From positions 124,001-188,000 of the forward strand of contig CAWHLK010000022.1 of NCBI GenBank assembly GCA_963829965.1: DNA of 64,000 nt, written 5' to 3'. The stretch's first letter is position 1. Each line of letters opens with the position of its first letter. A program made the translations under genes and the position numbers. Shown in pieces: positions 16,675 to 27,204 of the stretch. The DNA comes from DASXZH01 sp963829965. GTDB lineage: Bacteria > Armatimonadota > Fimbriimonadia > Fimbriimonadales > Fimbriimonadaceae. The notes under the pieces were generated by a model. The model saw only the letters and a program-made list of their open reading frames with translations. It did not search any database and was not told the DNA's origin.

Positions 16675-17392
16675 CTACGTACGGGGGCCTGAAAAAGGAC
16701 GCAAATTAGCAGTTTTTTTGAGAGTTATCGCAAACTCAGAAGGGTCCCATAACAGGGGCTTTGCAACCTGAGCCACCGCAAAAACAGATTCCGGATTGAC
16801 TAAAGGAAGTCCAAATGGGATACTTGCCTGTACAAGTACAGCATGCGCCGTCAAACGAAGGGCGCATCCGCAAGCCTTTTGCCCAGATCTCCGGCAAACA
16901 ATATCGTTCGCCGAAACGTGGGCGAAGCAATCCGGACTCTTCTTGTCGCTAGGAACAATTAAGTGTCTGCTCACCTAAAACCACATCCATTCCGCACATA
17001 TTCAAGGCTTGGATTATGGGAGCTGTCACGAATCGATAAACCGTCCGTACTGAGCGCGAGAGCGGATGCGGTCCTTCACCCCCAAATGCCTGCACCCTCT
17101 CAAGTGGAACCGCAAGGGCGACGGTGATGTCGTGTCCGTGTAGAACGGCCCTTCCACCGGTTGGCCTGGACACCCAGGGCACTGTGAGCGGCATAAGCAA
17201 GTCTCTTTCCGCGACCTGCTGTTTCCCCAGACTGACCCAAGGACCATCCCATTGGTAGACCCGGCAGGAAGCTTCGCCCCGTTCGGCCCTTTCCAGTAGC
17301 CGGGCATCCCTGAGCATGTTTGTAAAGCCATCCAAGCGGCCTTCCTCGCAGAAGGCGACCGGCTCTAGGGACAGGCCTTGGAGGGTTTCCAT
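16675..17392 (-). CDS. Lipoate-protein ligase family protein, one frameshift
   Basis: About 239 residues. The N-terminal part from ATG 17392 (METLQGLSLEPVAFCEEGRL) carries VYQWDGPWVSLGKQQ and RPTGGRAVLHGHDITVALAV, the hallmark of the BPL/LplA/LipB fold. The frame ends at 16949, but the next frame continues SDKKSPDCFAHVSANDIVC and KACGCALRLTAHAVLVQASI, the expected second half with the lysine motif and the ASI strand, so one base is wrong near 16955. It attaches lipoate or octanoate to lipoyl domains. Its start overlaps the end of gcvPB by 28 bases, which makes GcvH the natural substrate. Confidence 0.82.
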
Positions 17393-18839
17393 CGAACGTC
17401 CAAATTCTTCACGGCGGCAGTTTCGTCCAGACGGCCAACGATCTGCGTTGTTGGCGCGGAATGCAGAAGGTCCGGATTCGACACCGCTTCCCCACAAATG
17501 GCGATTAGCGCGTCGCAAAATGCGTCCAGCGTCTCCTTGGTCTCTGTTTCCGTCGGCTCGATCATCAGGCACTCAGGGACAATCAGAGGAAAGTAGTTTG
17601 TTGGAGGGTGGAAACCGTAATCGATAAGCCGCTTGCTGATGTCCAGCGCGCGCACGCCATACTTTTTGTATTGCTGGGCTGTAAGCACGCACTCATGCAT
17701 GCACGGACGGTCGTGGGCCGGGGGCAGAACCTCTTTAAGTCTTGCGCGCACATAGTTTGCATTCAGCACCGCGTGCCGGGAAATATCGGCCATCCGCTCC
17801 TTGCCGTAAGCCATGAGATAAGTGTAGGCACGCACTTCCATCAAGAATTGGCCAAAAAAGGACGATACCCGGCCGATGGACTTCGGGCCGTTCCGCAAGC
17901 AGCTTGACCGTGTCCCCTTCTCGGCGGATTACGGGGGCGGGTAGGAAGGGCTCCAGGTGATTCTTGACCGCTATGGCGCCGCACCCTGGCCCACCGCCTC
18001 CATGGGGCGTGCTGAAGGTTTTGTGCAGGTTTAGGTGCATGCAGTCGAAACCATGATCACCTGGCCGCGTGGTGCCAACCATCGCATTCATATTCGCGCC
18101 GTCGCAGAAGACCTGGCCGCCCACGGCGTGAACCATCTCGCATATCTTCTCGATGTTGGGCTCGAATAAGGCCAACGTGGATGGATTCGTGAGCATCAGG
18201 CCGGCAACGGTGTCGTCCAGGAGTCCGGCCAACGCTTCTAAATCTGTATTCCCTGCTTCATCGGTTGGCACCGATTTGACCGAGTAGCCGCACCTTGCGG
18301 CAGAAGCAGGATTCGTTCCGTGAGCGCTGTCCGGGACTAGGATGTACCTGCGCCGTTCACTCTCGCCTCGAGATTCATGGTAGGCGCGGATGATCATCAG
18401 GCAGGTCATTTCGCCATGAGCGCCGGCTACGGGCTGAAGCGTAACTTCATCGAAACCGGTAATCGCCTTTAGGATGTCCTGGACTCGGGCCAGCAGCTCG
18501 AAATTTCCGGCGGCCGAGGATGCCGGCTGCATGGGATGGGTCGCGGCAAACCCGGGAAGGGCCGCGGTCCGCTCGTTGATCTTGGGGTTGTACTTCATGG
18601 TGCAACTCCCAAGGGGGTAGAACCCCGTTTCGAATTCCGTAGTTCACGTGCGAAAGATGGGTGAAATGGCGAAGCATCTCGAGTTCGCCAACTTCCGGCA
18701 GGCCGAGCTCTTCTCGGGTTTCGCCAACTGCTGCAATCAAATCCACTTCTGGCGTATCGGGAACGGGAATATTGGCTCCGATCCGGCCAGGTCTTCCCTG
18801 CTCAAAGATGAGCGCCGGCACGGGAACTTGCTTCTTCAA
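17365..18839 (-). CDS. gcvPB: Glycine decarboxylase P-protein subunit 2, two frameshifts
   Basis: About 491 residues in three frames. The N-terminus LKKQVPVPALIFEQGRPGR starts at TTG 18839, which overlaps the gcvPA stop (TTGA). The frame should read GFYPLGSCTMKYNPK but has one extra G near 18625. The core contains the PLP lysine in LNLHKTFSTPHGGGGPG. A second extra base near 17885 separates LLAERP from KSIGRVSSFFGQF. The remaining C-terminus is intact. It decarboxylates glycine and passes the aminomethyl group to lipoyl-GcvH. It lies in the operon gcvH-gcvPA-gcvPB-lipoate ligase; gcvT is not in the window. Confidence 0.92.
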
Positions 18840-20167
18840 TTGAGCACCGCCTTGAGCTCGGCGGCAAAACGATCGATCTGATCCTTGGTCCGAATCTCGG
18901 TCACTGCGACCAGCAGGCAGCTTTTCAGCTCGCTGTAATAGTCTCCAAGTGGCAATCCACACAAAATGCCCTTCTTGAGAATGGCCTCCTGAACCACGGC
19001 CGGGTCTTTGGGCAGCTCAAGCACAAACTCGCCAAACACCTTCCCGCCAAATCGAAGCTTGCCGCCCGCAGCGGCAAGCTGCTTCATCGCGTACTGAGTG
19101 TTGCGGACGGTGGCCTCGGCAACGAGACGCAACCCGTTCTTTCCCAGGGCTTCCAGATAGACGGTGGCCGCGAGCCCCATCAAAGCTTCGTTCGTACAGA
19201 TATTGGAAGTTGCTTTTTCTCGGCGAATATCCTGCTCTCGCGTCCGGAGGGTCATCACATAGCCATTGTTGCCTTCATGATCCGATGTCCGCCCTACGAT
19301 GCGGCCGGGAATACGGCGCACATACTCGTCCTTGCATGAAAACAAACCCAGCAGCGGGCCGCCAAACCCCATCGGGATGCCGAGTGGCTGCCCTTCGCCA
19401 ACCACGATGTCTGCGTCAAACTCACCGGGTGGCTTGAGCAGACCCATCGCGGTAGGATCGGCCACGACGATGAGCATTGCCCCCGCCACACGGGCGGCTT
19501 CGCGCGCCTTCCCCAAGTCCTCAATGATCCCAAAGAAATTCGGATATTGAACGATCACGCAGGCTGACTCCGTATCTACTCCGGAATAGTTCACCGTTTC
19601 CCCGTCGTCCGTATCTATCTCCACGACCTCCAGGCCAACGGACCAGCAGTAGGTATCCAGAACTTGCCGGTAATGGGGGTGCACGGCACGGCTTACGAAA
19701 ATCTTGTTTCGGCCGTTAACTCCATGGGCAAGAATCGCTGCCTCGGCCATGCTCGTCGCGCCATCGTACATCGACGCGTTGGCCAAGTCCATGCCGTAGA
19801 GGTTTGCGATCATGGTTTGGAACTCGTAGATACTCTGCAAGTACCCCTGGGAAAGCTCCGGCTGATAGGGCGTATAAGCGGTGAGGAACTCTCCTCGCGA
19901 AATCACGGCCGCCACGGTTGAAGGGATATATCGATCGTATATCCCGGCGCCCAAAAAGCAGATATTGTCGGCCAGATTGAAATTTCTTGCCGCCAGTTCG
20001 CGCAAATGGATGTAAAGCTTGTCCTCGCTCAAGAAGCTGGGAATATCCAGGTCTTCCTTAATGCGGAGCTTTGAGGGGATTTCGCGGAAAAGCTCGTCAA
20101 TCGAGCTGATGCCAATCGTCGCGAGCATTTCGCGGCGATCTTCTTCAGTATGGGGAATATAGGCCAT
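18836..20167 (-). CDS. gcvPA: Glycine decarboxylase P-protein subunit 1
   Basis: 443 residues from ATG 20167 (MAYIPHTEEDRREML), which is where GcvPA proteins begin; the open frame to 20236 runs into gcvH. It contains AGIYDRYIPSTV and TAYTPYQPELSQGYLQSIYE, diagnostic of the family, and YDGATSMAEA in the core. The frame is intact. It forms the P-protein heterodimer with GcvPB in the glycine cleavage system. It starts seven bases after the gcvH stop and is coupled to gcvPB by the TTGA overlap. Confidence 0.95.
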   Translation of the reverse strand: MAYIPHTEEDRREMLATIGISSIDELFREIPSKLRIKEDLDIPSFLSEDKLYIHLRELAARNFNLADNICFLGAGIYDRYIPSTVAAVISRGEFLTAYTPYQPELSQGYLQSIYEFQTMIANLYGMDLANASMYDGATSMAEAAILAHGVNGRNKIFVSRAVHPHYRQVLDTYCWSVGLEVVEIDTDDGETVNYSGVDTESACVIVQYPNFFGIIEDLGKAREAARVAGAMLIVVADPTAMGLLKPPGEFDADIVVGEGQPLGIPMGFGGPLLGLFSCKDEYVRRIPGRIVGRTSDHEGNNGYVMTLRTREQDIRREKATSNICTNEALMGLAATVYLEALGKNGLRLVAEATVRNTQYAMKQLAAAGGKLRFGGKVFGEFVLELPKDPAVVQEAILKKGILCGLPLGDYYSELKSCLLVAVTEIRTKDQIDRFAAELKAVLN

Positions 20168-20174
20168 TAAACGG

Positions 20175-20555
20175 TTAGTGATCGAGGCTCGCCGTGTAGG
20201 CAGCAGGGTCCAACAGGGCGCCTTCTCCTGATTCATCGCTCAACCGAATCTTGAGGATCCAGCCTTCGCCGTAGGGGTCCTCGTTCAACAATTCCGATCT
20301 TGATCCGAGGGCGGGATTTGTCTCGATGACCTCGCCGGCAACGGGAGCAAACAGATCCGAAACCGTCTTCACGCTCTCGACGGTGCCGACGTTTTCCTCA
20401 GAACTGACCGACCGTCCAATAACGGGGAGCTCGATAAAGACGATATCGCCCAATTCCGACTGCGCGTAGTCCGTGATACCCACGGTGGCAACGCCATTTT
20501 CCAGGCGCACCCATTCGTGCGATTTCGTGTATTTTAGATCGGTAGGAACGTTCAA
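20175..20555 (-). CDS. gcvH: Glycine cleavage H protein
   Basis: 126 residues from TTG 20555. YTKSHEWVRLENGVATVGIT opens the lipoyl domain, and the lipoylated lysine lies in VESVKTVSDL. It carries the aminomethyl intermediate between the P and T proteins. It is the first gene of the gcv operon. Only 35 bases separate it from the upstream gene, so there is no room for a glycine riboswitch. Confidence 0.95.
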   Translation of the reverse strand: MNVPTDLKYTKSHEWVRLENGVATVGITDYAQSELGDIVFIELPVIGRSVSSEENVGTVESVKTVSDLFAPVAGEVIETNPALGSRSELLNEDPYGEGWILKIRLSDESGEGALLDPAAYTASLDH

Positions 20556-20590
20556 AGATTGGGCCTCACAGGGTAGGGGATTCTCAGATT

Positions 20591-22018
20591 TTACCCACCG
20601 ACAGGTCCGGCGCCCATGCCCTTTATGTGCAGTTTGGAAAAGACCACTTTCGCACGAGTCCGAACTTGGACGCCAGGCGCCTGGAGCCTTCCGCTGGGAG
20701 GGATCAACTCTGGTGAGGGGATGGCAACCCTTAAGTCGTTGACGCCCTTGATACGTGCCCCTTCACCCTCCTGACCAACACTATAGATCTCAAAATGGGT
20801 GCCGGCGTGATCGTAGAGGAATGGTCTGCCGGAGAAAGGATCAATGCTGACGGTTCCATAGTTCGGCAGTTGGTCGGGCAAGCTCTTGCCCGATCTTTGC
20901 CACTCCAGGAGACGCACTGCGCACTGCAGCATTCGGGTCCGGGCTAAATGTTTAATGTAGTCGGCGCAAGTGCTGACAAGCGACTTGGAAAACAAAAGCG
21001 TGCCTGTAGACGCCAGAGAACGATCCGACGAGCGGCGGTCTGCTGCTTCGGCCGACTTCTGCAACTCCGACCAGTGGGTATCGTCCTTTGGCAAGGAATC
21101 GATAAAGCCGCGATAATAAGCGATAAAGCTTTCGTCGTAAAGCGGGTTAAACGAACGCATTCGAAGGATGCGCTCCAACTGGTCCCTTTCAACTCCCTCT
21201 TGGGATCCCGCCAACAACTCGTCCAACTCCTCGGAATTCATGTCCGGCATACGGTGAATGATTAATCGGTTCAGAACGAGTTCCCCTGCGGCATAAAATC
21301 GGATTGGGGGTGGTGGGGGCAATCCATCAAGAAGCGCCTGGATTCCTGTCAAGAACTTCGCATTCGCGCGGTCACTGGAAAGCATGGAAATAATGGAATG
21401 GAACACCAATCCCTGGGCAGCCGCGAAACTTGTCTCGGAAGTGAAGTTAGGCGTTGTAGTCATGTCGCCGCAAATCTTCTCCGCAAAAGCCAGGTGGCGC
21501 AGGGCATCCGCAATCTGGTCCTTTGCGAGGAAGAGTTCCGCTTCACCCGCTTCCAGCCGAGCAAGAAACTTGAGCAGTTGGAGTTCCGGAAACCGGAGTG
21601 TTATCCCCTTTGACCAATCCACCGGAAAGACGCAGGCGGGCTTGGATGCAGCGACTTCCGCACTGTCAAGAACGTTCTGATACTGGCTGATCGAAGCCAT
21701 TTCACTGTCGACTCCTGCGGGCAGGATTTTGTCGTTTATAGTGATGGCGGCTGAAGGCAGCCGTCGATGATCTTGGTCGATTTGTGCGAGAAGTTCGAAC
21801 GCCTTCTTATAGTCATTGGCGCCGTTCTGTTCCGGCGGGACCTGTTTGATGGGCAACTGGTCCAACTCAACCGGGATGTTGCTGGCGCGAGCAGAGCGCA
21901 CCTCTTTCGCGACCATTCCGATCGTGATCAGGTAGGCGACCCCGTATAATCCGGCGACAATACCAACCGTCCAGATGGTCCAAACGCAAACGGTACGCAC
22001 AAGTCTCTTGCTTTTCAT
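20591..22018 (-). CDS. Hypothetical membrane-anchored protein
   Basis: 475 residues. One N-terminal membrane helix (VCVWTIWTVGIVAGLYGVAY, about residues 10-35) is followed by a long helical body. Near residues 405-435 is SIDPFSGRPFLYDHAGTHFE followed by IYSVG, the same C-terminal module as in the lipoprotein at 7676-8956. The two are distant paralogs. It lies directly upstream of gcvH on the same strand. No enzymatic motif is evident. Confidence 0.7.
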   Translation of the reverse strand: MKSKRLVRTVCVWTIWTVGIVAGLYGVAYLITIGMVAKEVRSARASNIPVELDQLPIKQVPPEQNGANDYKKAFELLAQIDQDHRRLPSAAITINDKILPAGVDSEMASISQYQNVLDSAEVAASKPACVFPVDWSKGITLRFPELQLLKFLARLEAGEAELFLAKDQIADALRHLAFAEKICGDMTTTPNFTSETSFAAAQGLVFHSIISMLSSDRANAKFLTGIQALLDGLPPPPPIRFYAAGELVLNRLIIHRMPDMNSEELDELLAGSQEGVERDQLERILRMRSFNPLYDESFIAYYRGFIDSLPKDDTHWSELQKSAEAADRRSSDRSLASTGTLLFSKSLVSTCADYIKHLARTRMLQCAVRLLEWQRSGKSLPDQLPNYGTVSIDPFSGRPFLYDHAGTHFEIYSVGQEGEGARIKGVNDLRVAIPSPELIPPSGRLQAPGVQVRTRAKVVFSKLHIKGMGAGPVGG

Positions 22019-22075
22019 TGGGCCAGTCCTTTTAGACAGTATGCCCCCGTTCCGCGGGAATTGCGTTAAGAAGCG

Positions 22076-23001
22076 TTATTTCAGCTTCTGGTAGGATGTG
22101 GGCGCGGTTAGCACCTTCCAGAATTGCCCGGTTTGCCAACGCGCCCGACGGCTTGTGCCACCAGAAGCGGCGAGCATCAGAAACCAGGCCAGGCAACGAA
22201 GAAGCGCGCCCATCCGATCCAAGAAGACGCATGTCCCGCGGGCAAACGCGCCTCTATGGATGCTGAAAAACAGCTCCTTGCCGCAGTTGTACATCGCCAC
22301 CGCTTTCCAACGATTTCCCGTGCTGCTGGCGCCGAGTTCATGAGTGAAAGAGGCTTCCGGAACGTAAAGTATCTTTCCATGGCGGCGCAGGCGGTGGCAC
22401 AGTTCAGTATCTTCGCAATAGAGAAAAAACCGCTGGTCAAAAAGCTCCTTGGGGCGAAACATGAGGCACGCACCCATCACTTGCGCGACTTGCTGCGGTT
22501 CCTGGCCCCGGCTTAAGAGCCGAAACGTCATCCAATAGGGATTAAAGAACGCTGATCCCCGAAACAGCTTCTCAAGCCAGGACTGCTCACAGTACACCGC
22601 CCACAGCGTAAGTTCGTTCGCACACGACTGTTGAATCGATCCGCCTGGGTCGAGAAGCTTGCTCCTGCCGCAATAACCTGTTCGTCCCCAAAAACCGAAG
22701 CGAGTGTGGCGATTGAACCTGGCATTGCCCATGCGTCGCTGTTAAGGAGAAGGATCAAAGGCCGTTTTGCCACCGCGATGCCCTGATTGTTTGCCGTTCC
22801 GAAACCTAAGTTTTCGCCGTTCTCGATAAGCCGAACTCTTTCGTCGGCGCGGAGCATCTCAATGGAACCGTCCGAAGAGGCGTTGTCGACCACGATGACT
22901 TCACATGCCCGGTCGACGCTGTCGATACAGCGGCGCAGCTGAGCCCGGGTGTTGTAGCTGACAATGACTACGCTTACATCCGCCGACTCCACGTTAGCCA
23001 T
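22076..23001 (-). CDS. Family 2 glycosyltransferase, one frameshift
   Basis: About 308 residues. The N-terminal half has the GT-A fold: SVVIVSYNTRAQLRRCIDS, VIVVDNASSDGSIEML and LLLNSDAWAMPGSI (the DxD-like site). At about 22663 one A is missing in an A run, after which the reading continues LLDPGGSIQQSCANEL and VMGACLMFRPKELFDQRFF, then the acceptor-site ED in LYCEDTELCHRLRRHGKILY. This is the rhamnosyltransferase-like (WbbL-type) branch. It would act in surface polysaccharide synthesis. It is divergent from greA, with 17 bases between the start codons. Confidence 0.8.
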
Positions 23002-23003
23002 GC

Positions 23004-23009
23004 TACAAT
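23004..23009 (+). promoter_or_regulatory. Extended -10 box TGC-TACAAT for greA
   Basis: TGCTACAAT ends nine bases before the greA ATG, so the transcript leader would be about two to three bases. The box overlaps the start of the divergent glycosyltransferase gene. Confidence 0.5.
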
Positions 23010-23018
23010 ATTTTCTCC

Positions 23019-23489
23019 ATGGCGAACGAGACGGTTCTGACCCCAGAAGGGTATGAGAAGCTCAAAAAGGAAGTTGAGGACTTGAAGGGTCCGGTGCGAG
23101 GCCGGATTGCGGAAGCAATTAGGGAGGCGAAATCTCACGGGGACCTACGCGAAAATGCCGCTTACCATGAGGCCAAGCTCAACCAGTCCCGGCTTGAAAG
23201 CCGAATCGCGGAGCTGGAAAAAACACTTCAGCTCGCTAAAATCATGGACCCCAAGGATGCGGATCAAAGCGGCGCCCATCTGGGTTCAAAAATCAAGCTG
23301 ATGGATTTGGACTATGACGACGAGATGGCGATCCAACTCGTGAGCTCCTATGAGGCCGATCCTGCGAAGGATCTGATTTCGATCAGCTCGCCTCTCGGAT
23401 CGGCGCTGATGGGCGCGGCTCCGGGCCAAGTTATCGAGGTTGAAGCTCCCGGCGGAAAGCAAAGGTTCCGTGTTCTCGAGTTGGGCTAA
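23019..23489 (+). CDS. greA: Transcription elongation factor GreA
   Basis: 156 residues, the usual length. LTPEGYEKLKKEVEDLKG begins the N-terminal coiled coil. The tip carries the acidic DLRENAAYHEAK loop that reaches the RNA polymerase active site and rescues backtracked complexes. The C-terminal FKBP-like domain has GSKIKLMDLD and SPLGSALMGAAPG. No Shine-Dalgarno is present; a -10 box nine bases upstream suggests a leaderless mRNA. Confidence 0.95.
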   Translation: MANETVLTPEGYEKLKKEVEDLKGPVRGRIAEAIREAKSHGDLRENAAYHEAKLNQSRLESRIAELEKTLQLAKIMDPKDADQSGAHLGSKIKLMDLDYDDEMAIQLVSSYEADPAKDLISISSPLGSALMGAAPGQVIEVEAPGGKQRFRVLELG

Positions 23490-23495
23490 GCGAGA

Positions 23496-25408
23496 CTAAG
23501 CCGCCAACTCTTCCTGCTCATCCAGAAGGTCCGTAAAGGGCTTGATCCAGGGCTTATAGTTCATCCAGCGCTCGGTGGATGTTTTGTAGATTGGTTGGCG
23601 CGCCTGCCATTTGCTTGCGGTGACCACGATGCGGTCATTTTTCTCGTGCTGCAGACAGGTATCAGACCATTCCAGACCGCAGAAATCGATCATTTCGCGG
23701 GCGATTCGATCCCGGTTAGCCACGACATCCCCGTACCAGACCTCCATATATCGATCCTTGGGAACTACATGCTTCCAGTGATCTTCAATTCGCGCGTACT
23801 GTTTATAGGCTGCCGCAATGTTCTCCTTTTCGTGCAGGTAAGGCTGGGAATACCGGAACGGTGTGAGATATAGCGACAGGCAATGCCCTACCGGATGGCG
23901 GCGGCAACAAATGAACCGCGCATTCGGGAAAAGGGTGGTGAGCATGCCGAGAAGGAGCACGTTGTCCGTCATTTTGTCGGTGACTCGCATGGCTCCGGGA
24001 GAGGTCTTGTGCAGGAACTCGATATAGTCGAGTCCGTGCTCACGTACTTTGTCAAAGCTAAAGCCGGGCATGCCCATGTCCAGATCCGCGGCTCGGTCAG
24101 GCCAGAACATCTGTTCGCCTGCGGCTCCGACTAAAGGATGGCTTGAAAGAATCTGCTCCACAAGGGTCGAACCGGAGCGCATCATTCCCACAACAAAGAT
24201 AGGAGTGCTCTCATCCAGGCCCCGCTCTCTGTGCCTTATGAAGAAGTCGGCGTCGAATCGGGCGATGTTCTTATCGATAATGCTTCGCAGACCACCGATG
24301 CGAAAATCCCTGACGTACTTGCTGCTCTGGTAGGCAAGCTTATTCCCCTCGTCAAAGAAACCGATCGCCTGACTGTAATCGCCAAGATCATCGTAGCCTT
24401 TACCAAGCGCGTAGTTCAGCACCATTCTGTCCTGGGTGGACAGATTCGTCCCTTTGAGGAGCTCTTCCATCTTTTGAAGCATCTCCGAATCGGCCGGCAA
24501 ATTTTCGCGGCAATACACCAGTTCAAAATAAGCGCCGGCAAGACTTGGGTCAAGCTTTATTGCCTCTTCCAAAAAGACCCCGGCTTCGTCAAACTTGCCT
24601 CGATGCTGCAAGATCGAACCGATCACCGCATGGGCGCGGGCCTGAGTCGGGTCAATTGCCACGATCTCACGAGCAAGTTCTTCAGACTCGTCAAAGCGTA
24701 AAGTCAGGGCGAGCGATTGGGCGAGGGCAGTCTTGAAGCTGAGCGACTGATCGTCAGCGAGAACCGCAAGGCGGAAATAGGGAACCGCGGCTTCGGTGTC
24801 TCCGCGCTCAAACAGCATCTCGCCGAGCCCCGCATTAAGGAGGGCATCGTTAGGCCATCGGGCGAGGCCCCGACGAAATGCGCTTTCCGCTTCCAACGCG
24901 CTCCCGCGGTGTTTGTGAACAACGGCCAAGTTGTGAAAATAAGTTATTTGGTTGCCATCAAGGCGCTCCGCTTCCGTGAAGCTTCTCGCTGCCTCTTCGA
25001 ACCGGCCGGCGGCCAGCAGCGTGAGCCCCATGTTGTTATGACTCTCCGCATCGCGCGGCAGAATCTCCAGGACCCGGCGGCAAGCTTCTATGGCCTTGCC
25101 AAAATCCCTCTGTTCGCGCAGGATAGACGCATACCAATCAGCGCAATCGGGCAGTTTGGGTTATCGGCAATGGCACTTTCCAGTGTCTCCCGCGCCAGAT
25201 CGACATTCCCATGTCGTGCCTGAATCACAGACATCGTTACCGTTGCTTTGTGATTCTTGGGGTCTTGCTCCAACACGCGCAAGCACAAGTCCAAGGATGC
25301 GTGCAGATCGCCGGCTAAAAAGGATCGCTCCACCTCAGCCAAGAGCTCATCAATGGACGTTTTGTCCGACTTTGAACCTAACGTTATCGGGTCTCCGTTG
25401 CTCCCCAC
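23496..25408 (-). CDS. TPR-repeat sulfotransferase, one frameshift
   Basis: About 637 residues from GTG 25408. The N-terminal 330 residues are tetratricopeptide repeats (LRVLEQDPKNHKATVTMSVI and later copies). The frame breaks near 25140, where one base is missing and the reading YASILREQRDFGKAIEACRR resumes. The C-terminal Sulfotransfer_3 domain has the PAPS 5'-phosphosulfate loop (VVGMMRSGSTLVEQILSSHP) and the 3'-phosphate motif in ARFICCRRHPVGHCLSLY. It transfers sulfate from PAPS; in bacteria such TPR fusions modify proteins or surface glycans, but the acceptor here is unknown. It is convergent with greA. Confidence 0.82.
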
Positions 25409-25482
25409 AATTGATAATCTTGGGTCACAACGGCAAATTCCTTAGGAACCTTAAAGTTCTCTAACCGGAAAAGCATGCGGAC

Positions 25483-26188
25483 CTAATCTCTGTCGCCGCG
25501 ACCGCCCGTCATGCGGGCGGTAGAGCCGGTGACCATGAAATCAACGCGCTCGGCGATGTTGCAAGCATGATCGGCAATACGTTCCAAATGATGGATGGCT
25601 AGTAGCAGCCAACTCGCGCTCACAACATCGTCCGGATGTTGGCGCATTCTTTCGTGGATCTGGCCGCGAAGATCTCGGTAAAGGCTGTCGACCGAATCGT
25701 CGGTAGCCACAACTCGTTCGACAAGAGCCAAATCTCTTCGGACGTAAGCTTCGAGGGCATCTCGAAACATCGTTCTCGCGACGTTTCCCATTTTCGGAAG
25801 ATCGATAAAGCTCGGTCTCTCCCAGTTCCTTATCCACCTTTAACGTGATCTTCGCAATATCAACCGCAAGGTCGCCGACGCGCTCGATATCCACGATCAG
25901 CTTCATGACCGTCCCGATGACCCGCAGATCGCTGGCCATCGGCTGCTGAAGCGCAAGCAGTTTGAGACATCGGTTCTCTATATCGAGATCCCGCTCGTCG
26001 ATATCATCATCGCGATGGATTACGTCGAACGCCTGCCCCGTATCCAGGCGGGCCAAGGATCCTACGGCCTGTGACACCATGGATTCGGCACGACTTCCCA
26101 TTTCGAGCAAGTCTTGCTCAAGATCGCGCATCTCCAGAGCTAAACCTCTTCTCGAATTAAAAGGAACTTCCATTTGAATGTCGGCCAC
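25483..26188 (-). CDS. phoU: Phosphate transport regulator PhoU, one frameshift
   Basis: About 235 residues. Two PhoU helical-bundle repeats are visible. In the first, RDDDIDERDLDIENRCLKLL and MASDLRVIGTVMKLIVDIER with GDLAVDI bind the metal cluster; in the second, ASWLLLAIHHLERIADHACNI repeats the motif. One extra T near 25814 interrupts ELIDLPKMGNVARTMFRDAL. PhoU inhibits the PhoR kinase and Pst uptake when phosphate is ample. No pst genes are adjacent; it is the last gene after an oligopeptide ABC ATPase. Confidence 0.9.
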
Positions 26189-26262
26189 GGCTACACCAAC
26201 TCCCCTTCCGACAACGTCATGAACACGATAATCGGCACAGAGAGTGGGGTACCCAGCAATTG

Positions 26263-27204
26263 TTAAGACTCTGCGAGAGTCCCACTTGTTTTAGCTTTCT
26301 TCACCGGGAAATGACAATAAAACGCTCGATCGGACTCCTGGGTCGCGTGAGGGTCATTCTCCAAACAGAATTGCTGAGCATTCTTGCAGCGTCCGGCAAA
26401 TCGGCACCCCACAAACCGGATTCTCGGATCGGGGATTTCTCCCGGAATAGCCTCCGGCAAATGCATCAGCCGGTCCAAAGTAGGCGCGGAATCCAGGAGC
26501 GCCTGGGTGTAGGGGTGGCGCGGATCGTCGAAGATCGCTTCGGTAGGTCCGGTCTCTACGATTCGCCCCAGATACATCACGGCTATTCTGTCGGCCAAAT
26601 ATCGAACCGTCGTAAGATCGTGGGAGATGTAAAGAAATGAACACGAAAGTTCCTTTTGAATCGATTTCAACAGATTGAGAATCTGAGCCCGAATGCTAAG
26701 GTCCAGCGCGGCGGTGGGTTCGTCGCATATGACGAGCGGTGGTTTAAGGGCGAGCGCCCGCCCGATCGCCACTCGCTGTCTCTGACCCCCGCTTAGTTGA
26801 TGAGGGTAGCGAGTGGCCATTTCGGGATCCAGGCCCACCTCTTCAAACAGTTCTTTTCGGACCACATTGCGCCCGGCGATCGCGCCTGCTTCCACGGCTG
26901 AGCGTCCAACCCGCCATTTAGGATCGAGGCTGGCATAGGGGTCTTGCCAGACCATGCCGATTTCTTCGGCAATCTCCCGATAGGTTCCCGTGATCGCCCG
27001 CCCCTTGACCTCGATATGTCCCGATCTTAGGGGCTGCAATCCAAGAACCGCTCTTGCGAGCGTGGTTTTACCGCAGCCGGATTCCCCAACCACGGCCAAC
27101 GTTTCGCCCGGTTCCACAACCAGGGAAACGCCGTCGAGCGCGCGGATAGAACCGCCCGCAGTTGGAAACTCCACAACCGCGTCGGTCACGGAAAGCAAGC
27201 TCAT
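26263..27204 (-). CDS. Oligopeptide/dipeptide ABC transporter ATPase (OppF/DppF type)
   Basis: About 313 residues from ATG 27204, chosen for the AAAGG upstream and the overlap with the nadK stop. Walker A is GESGCGKTT, the signature is LSGGQRQRVAIGRAL, and Walker B is VICDEP followed by the D-loop residues TAALDLS. The C-terminal RHPYTQALLDSAPTLDR and CRFAGRC region is the Opp/Dpp extension with cysteines. It is an orphan: no permease or binding protein is near it, in contrast to the full system at 44.7-50.5 kb. It may serve permeases elsewhere. Confidence 0.88.
   Translation of the reverse strand: MSLLSVTDAVVEFPTAGGSIRALDGVSLVVEPGETLAVVGESGCGKTTLARAVLGLQPLRSGHIEVKGRAITGTYREIAEEIGMVWQDPYASLDPKWRVGRSAVEAGAIAGRNVVRKELFEEVGLDPEMATRYPHQLSGGQRQRVAIGRALALKPPLVICDEPTAALDLSIRAQILNLLKSIQKELSCSFLYISHDLTTVRYLADRIAVMYLGRIVETGPTEAIFDDPRHPYTQALLDSAPTLDRLMHLPEAIPGEIPDPRIRFVGCRFAGRCKNAQQFCLENDPHATQESDRAFYCHFPVKKAKTSGTLAES

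Noticed and set aside
20556..20590. Glycine riboswitch before gcvH
   Set aside because: Only 35 bases separate gcvH from the upstream gene; there is no room for the aptamer.
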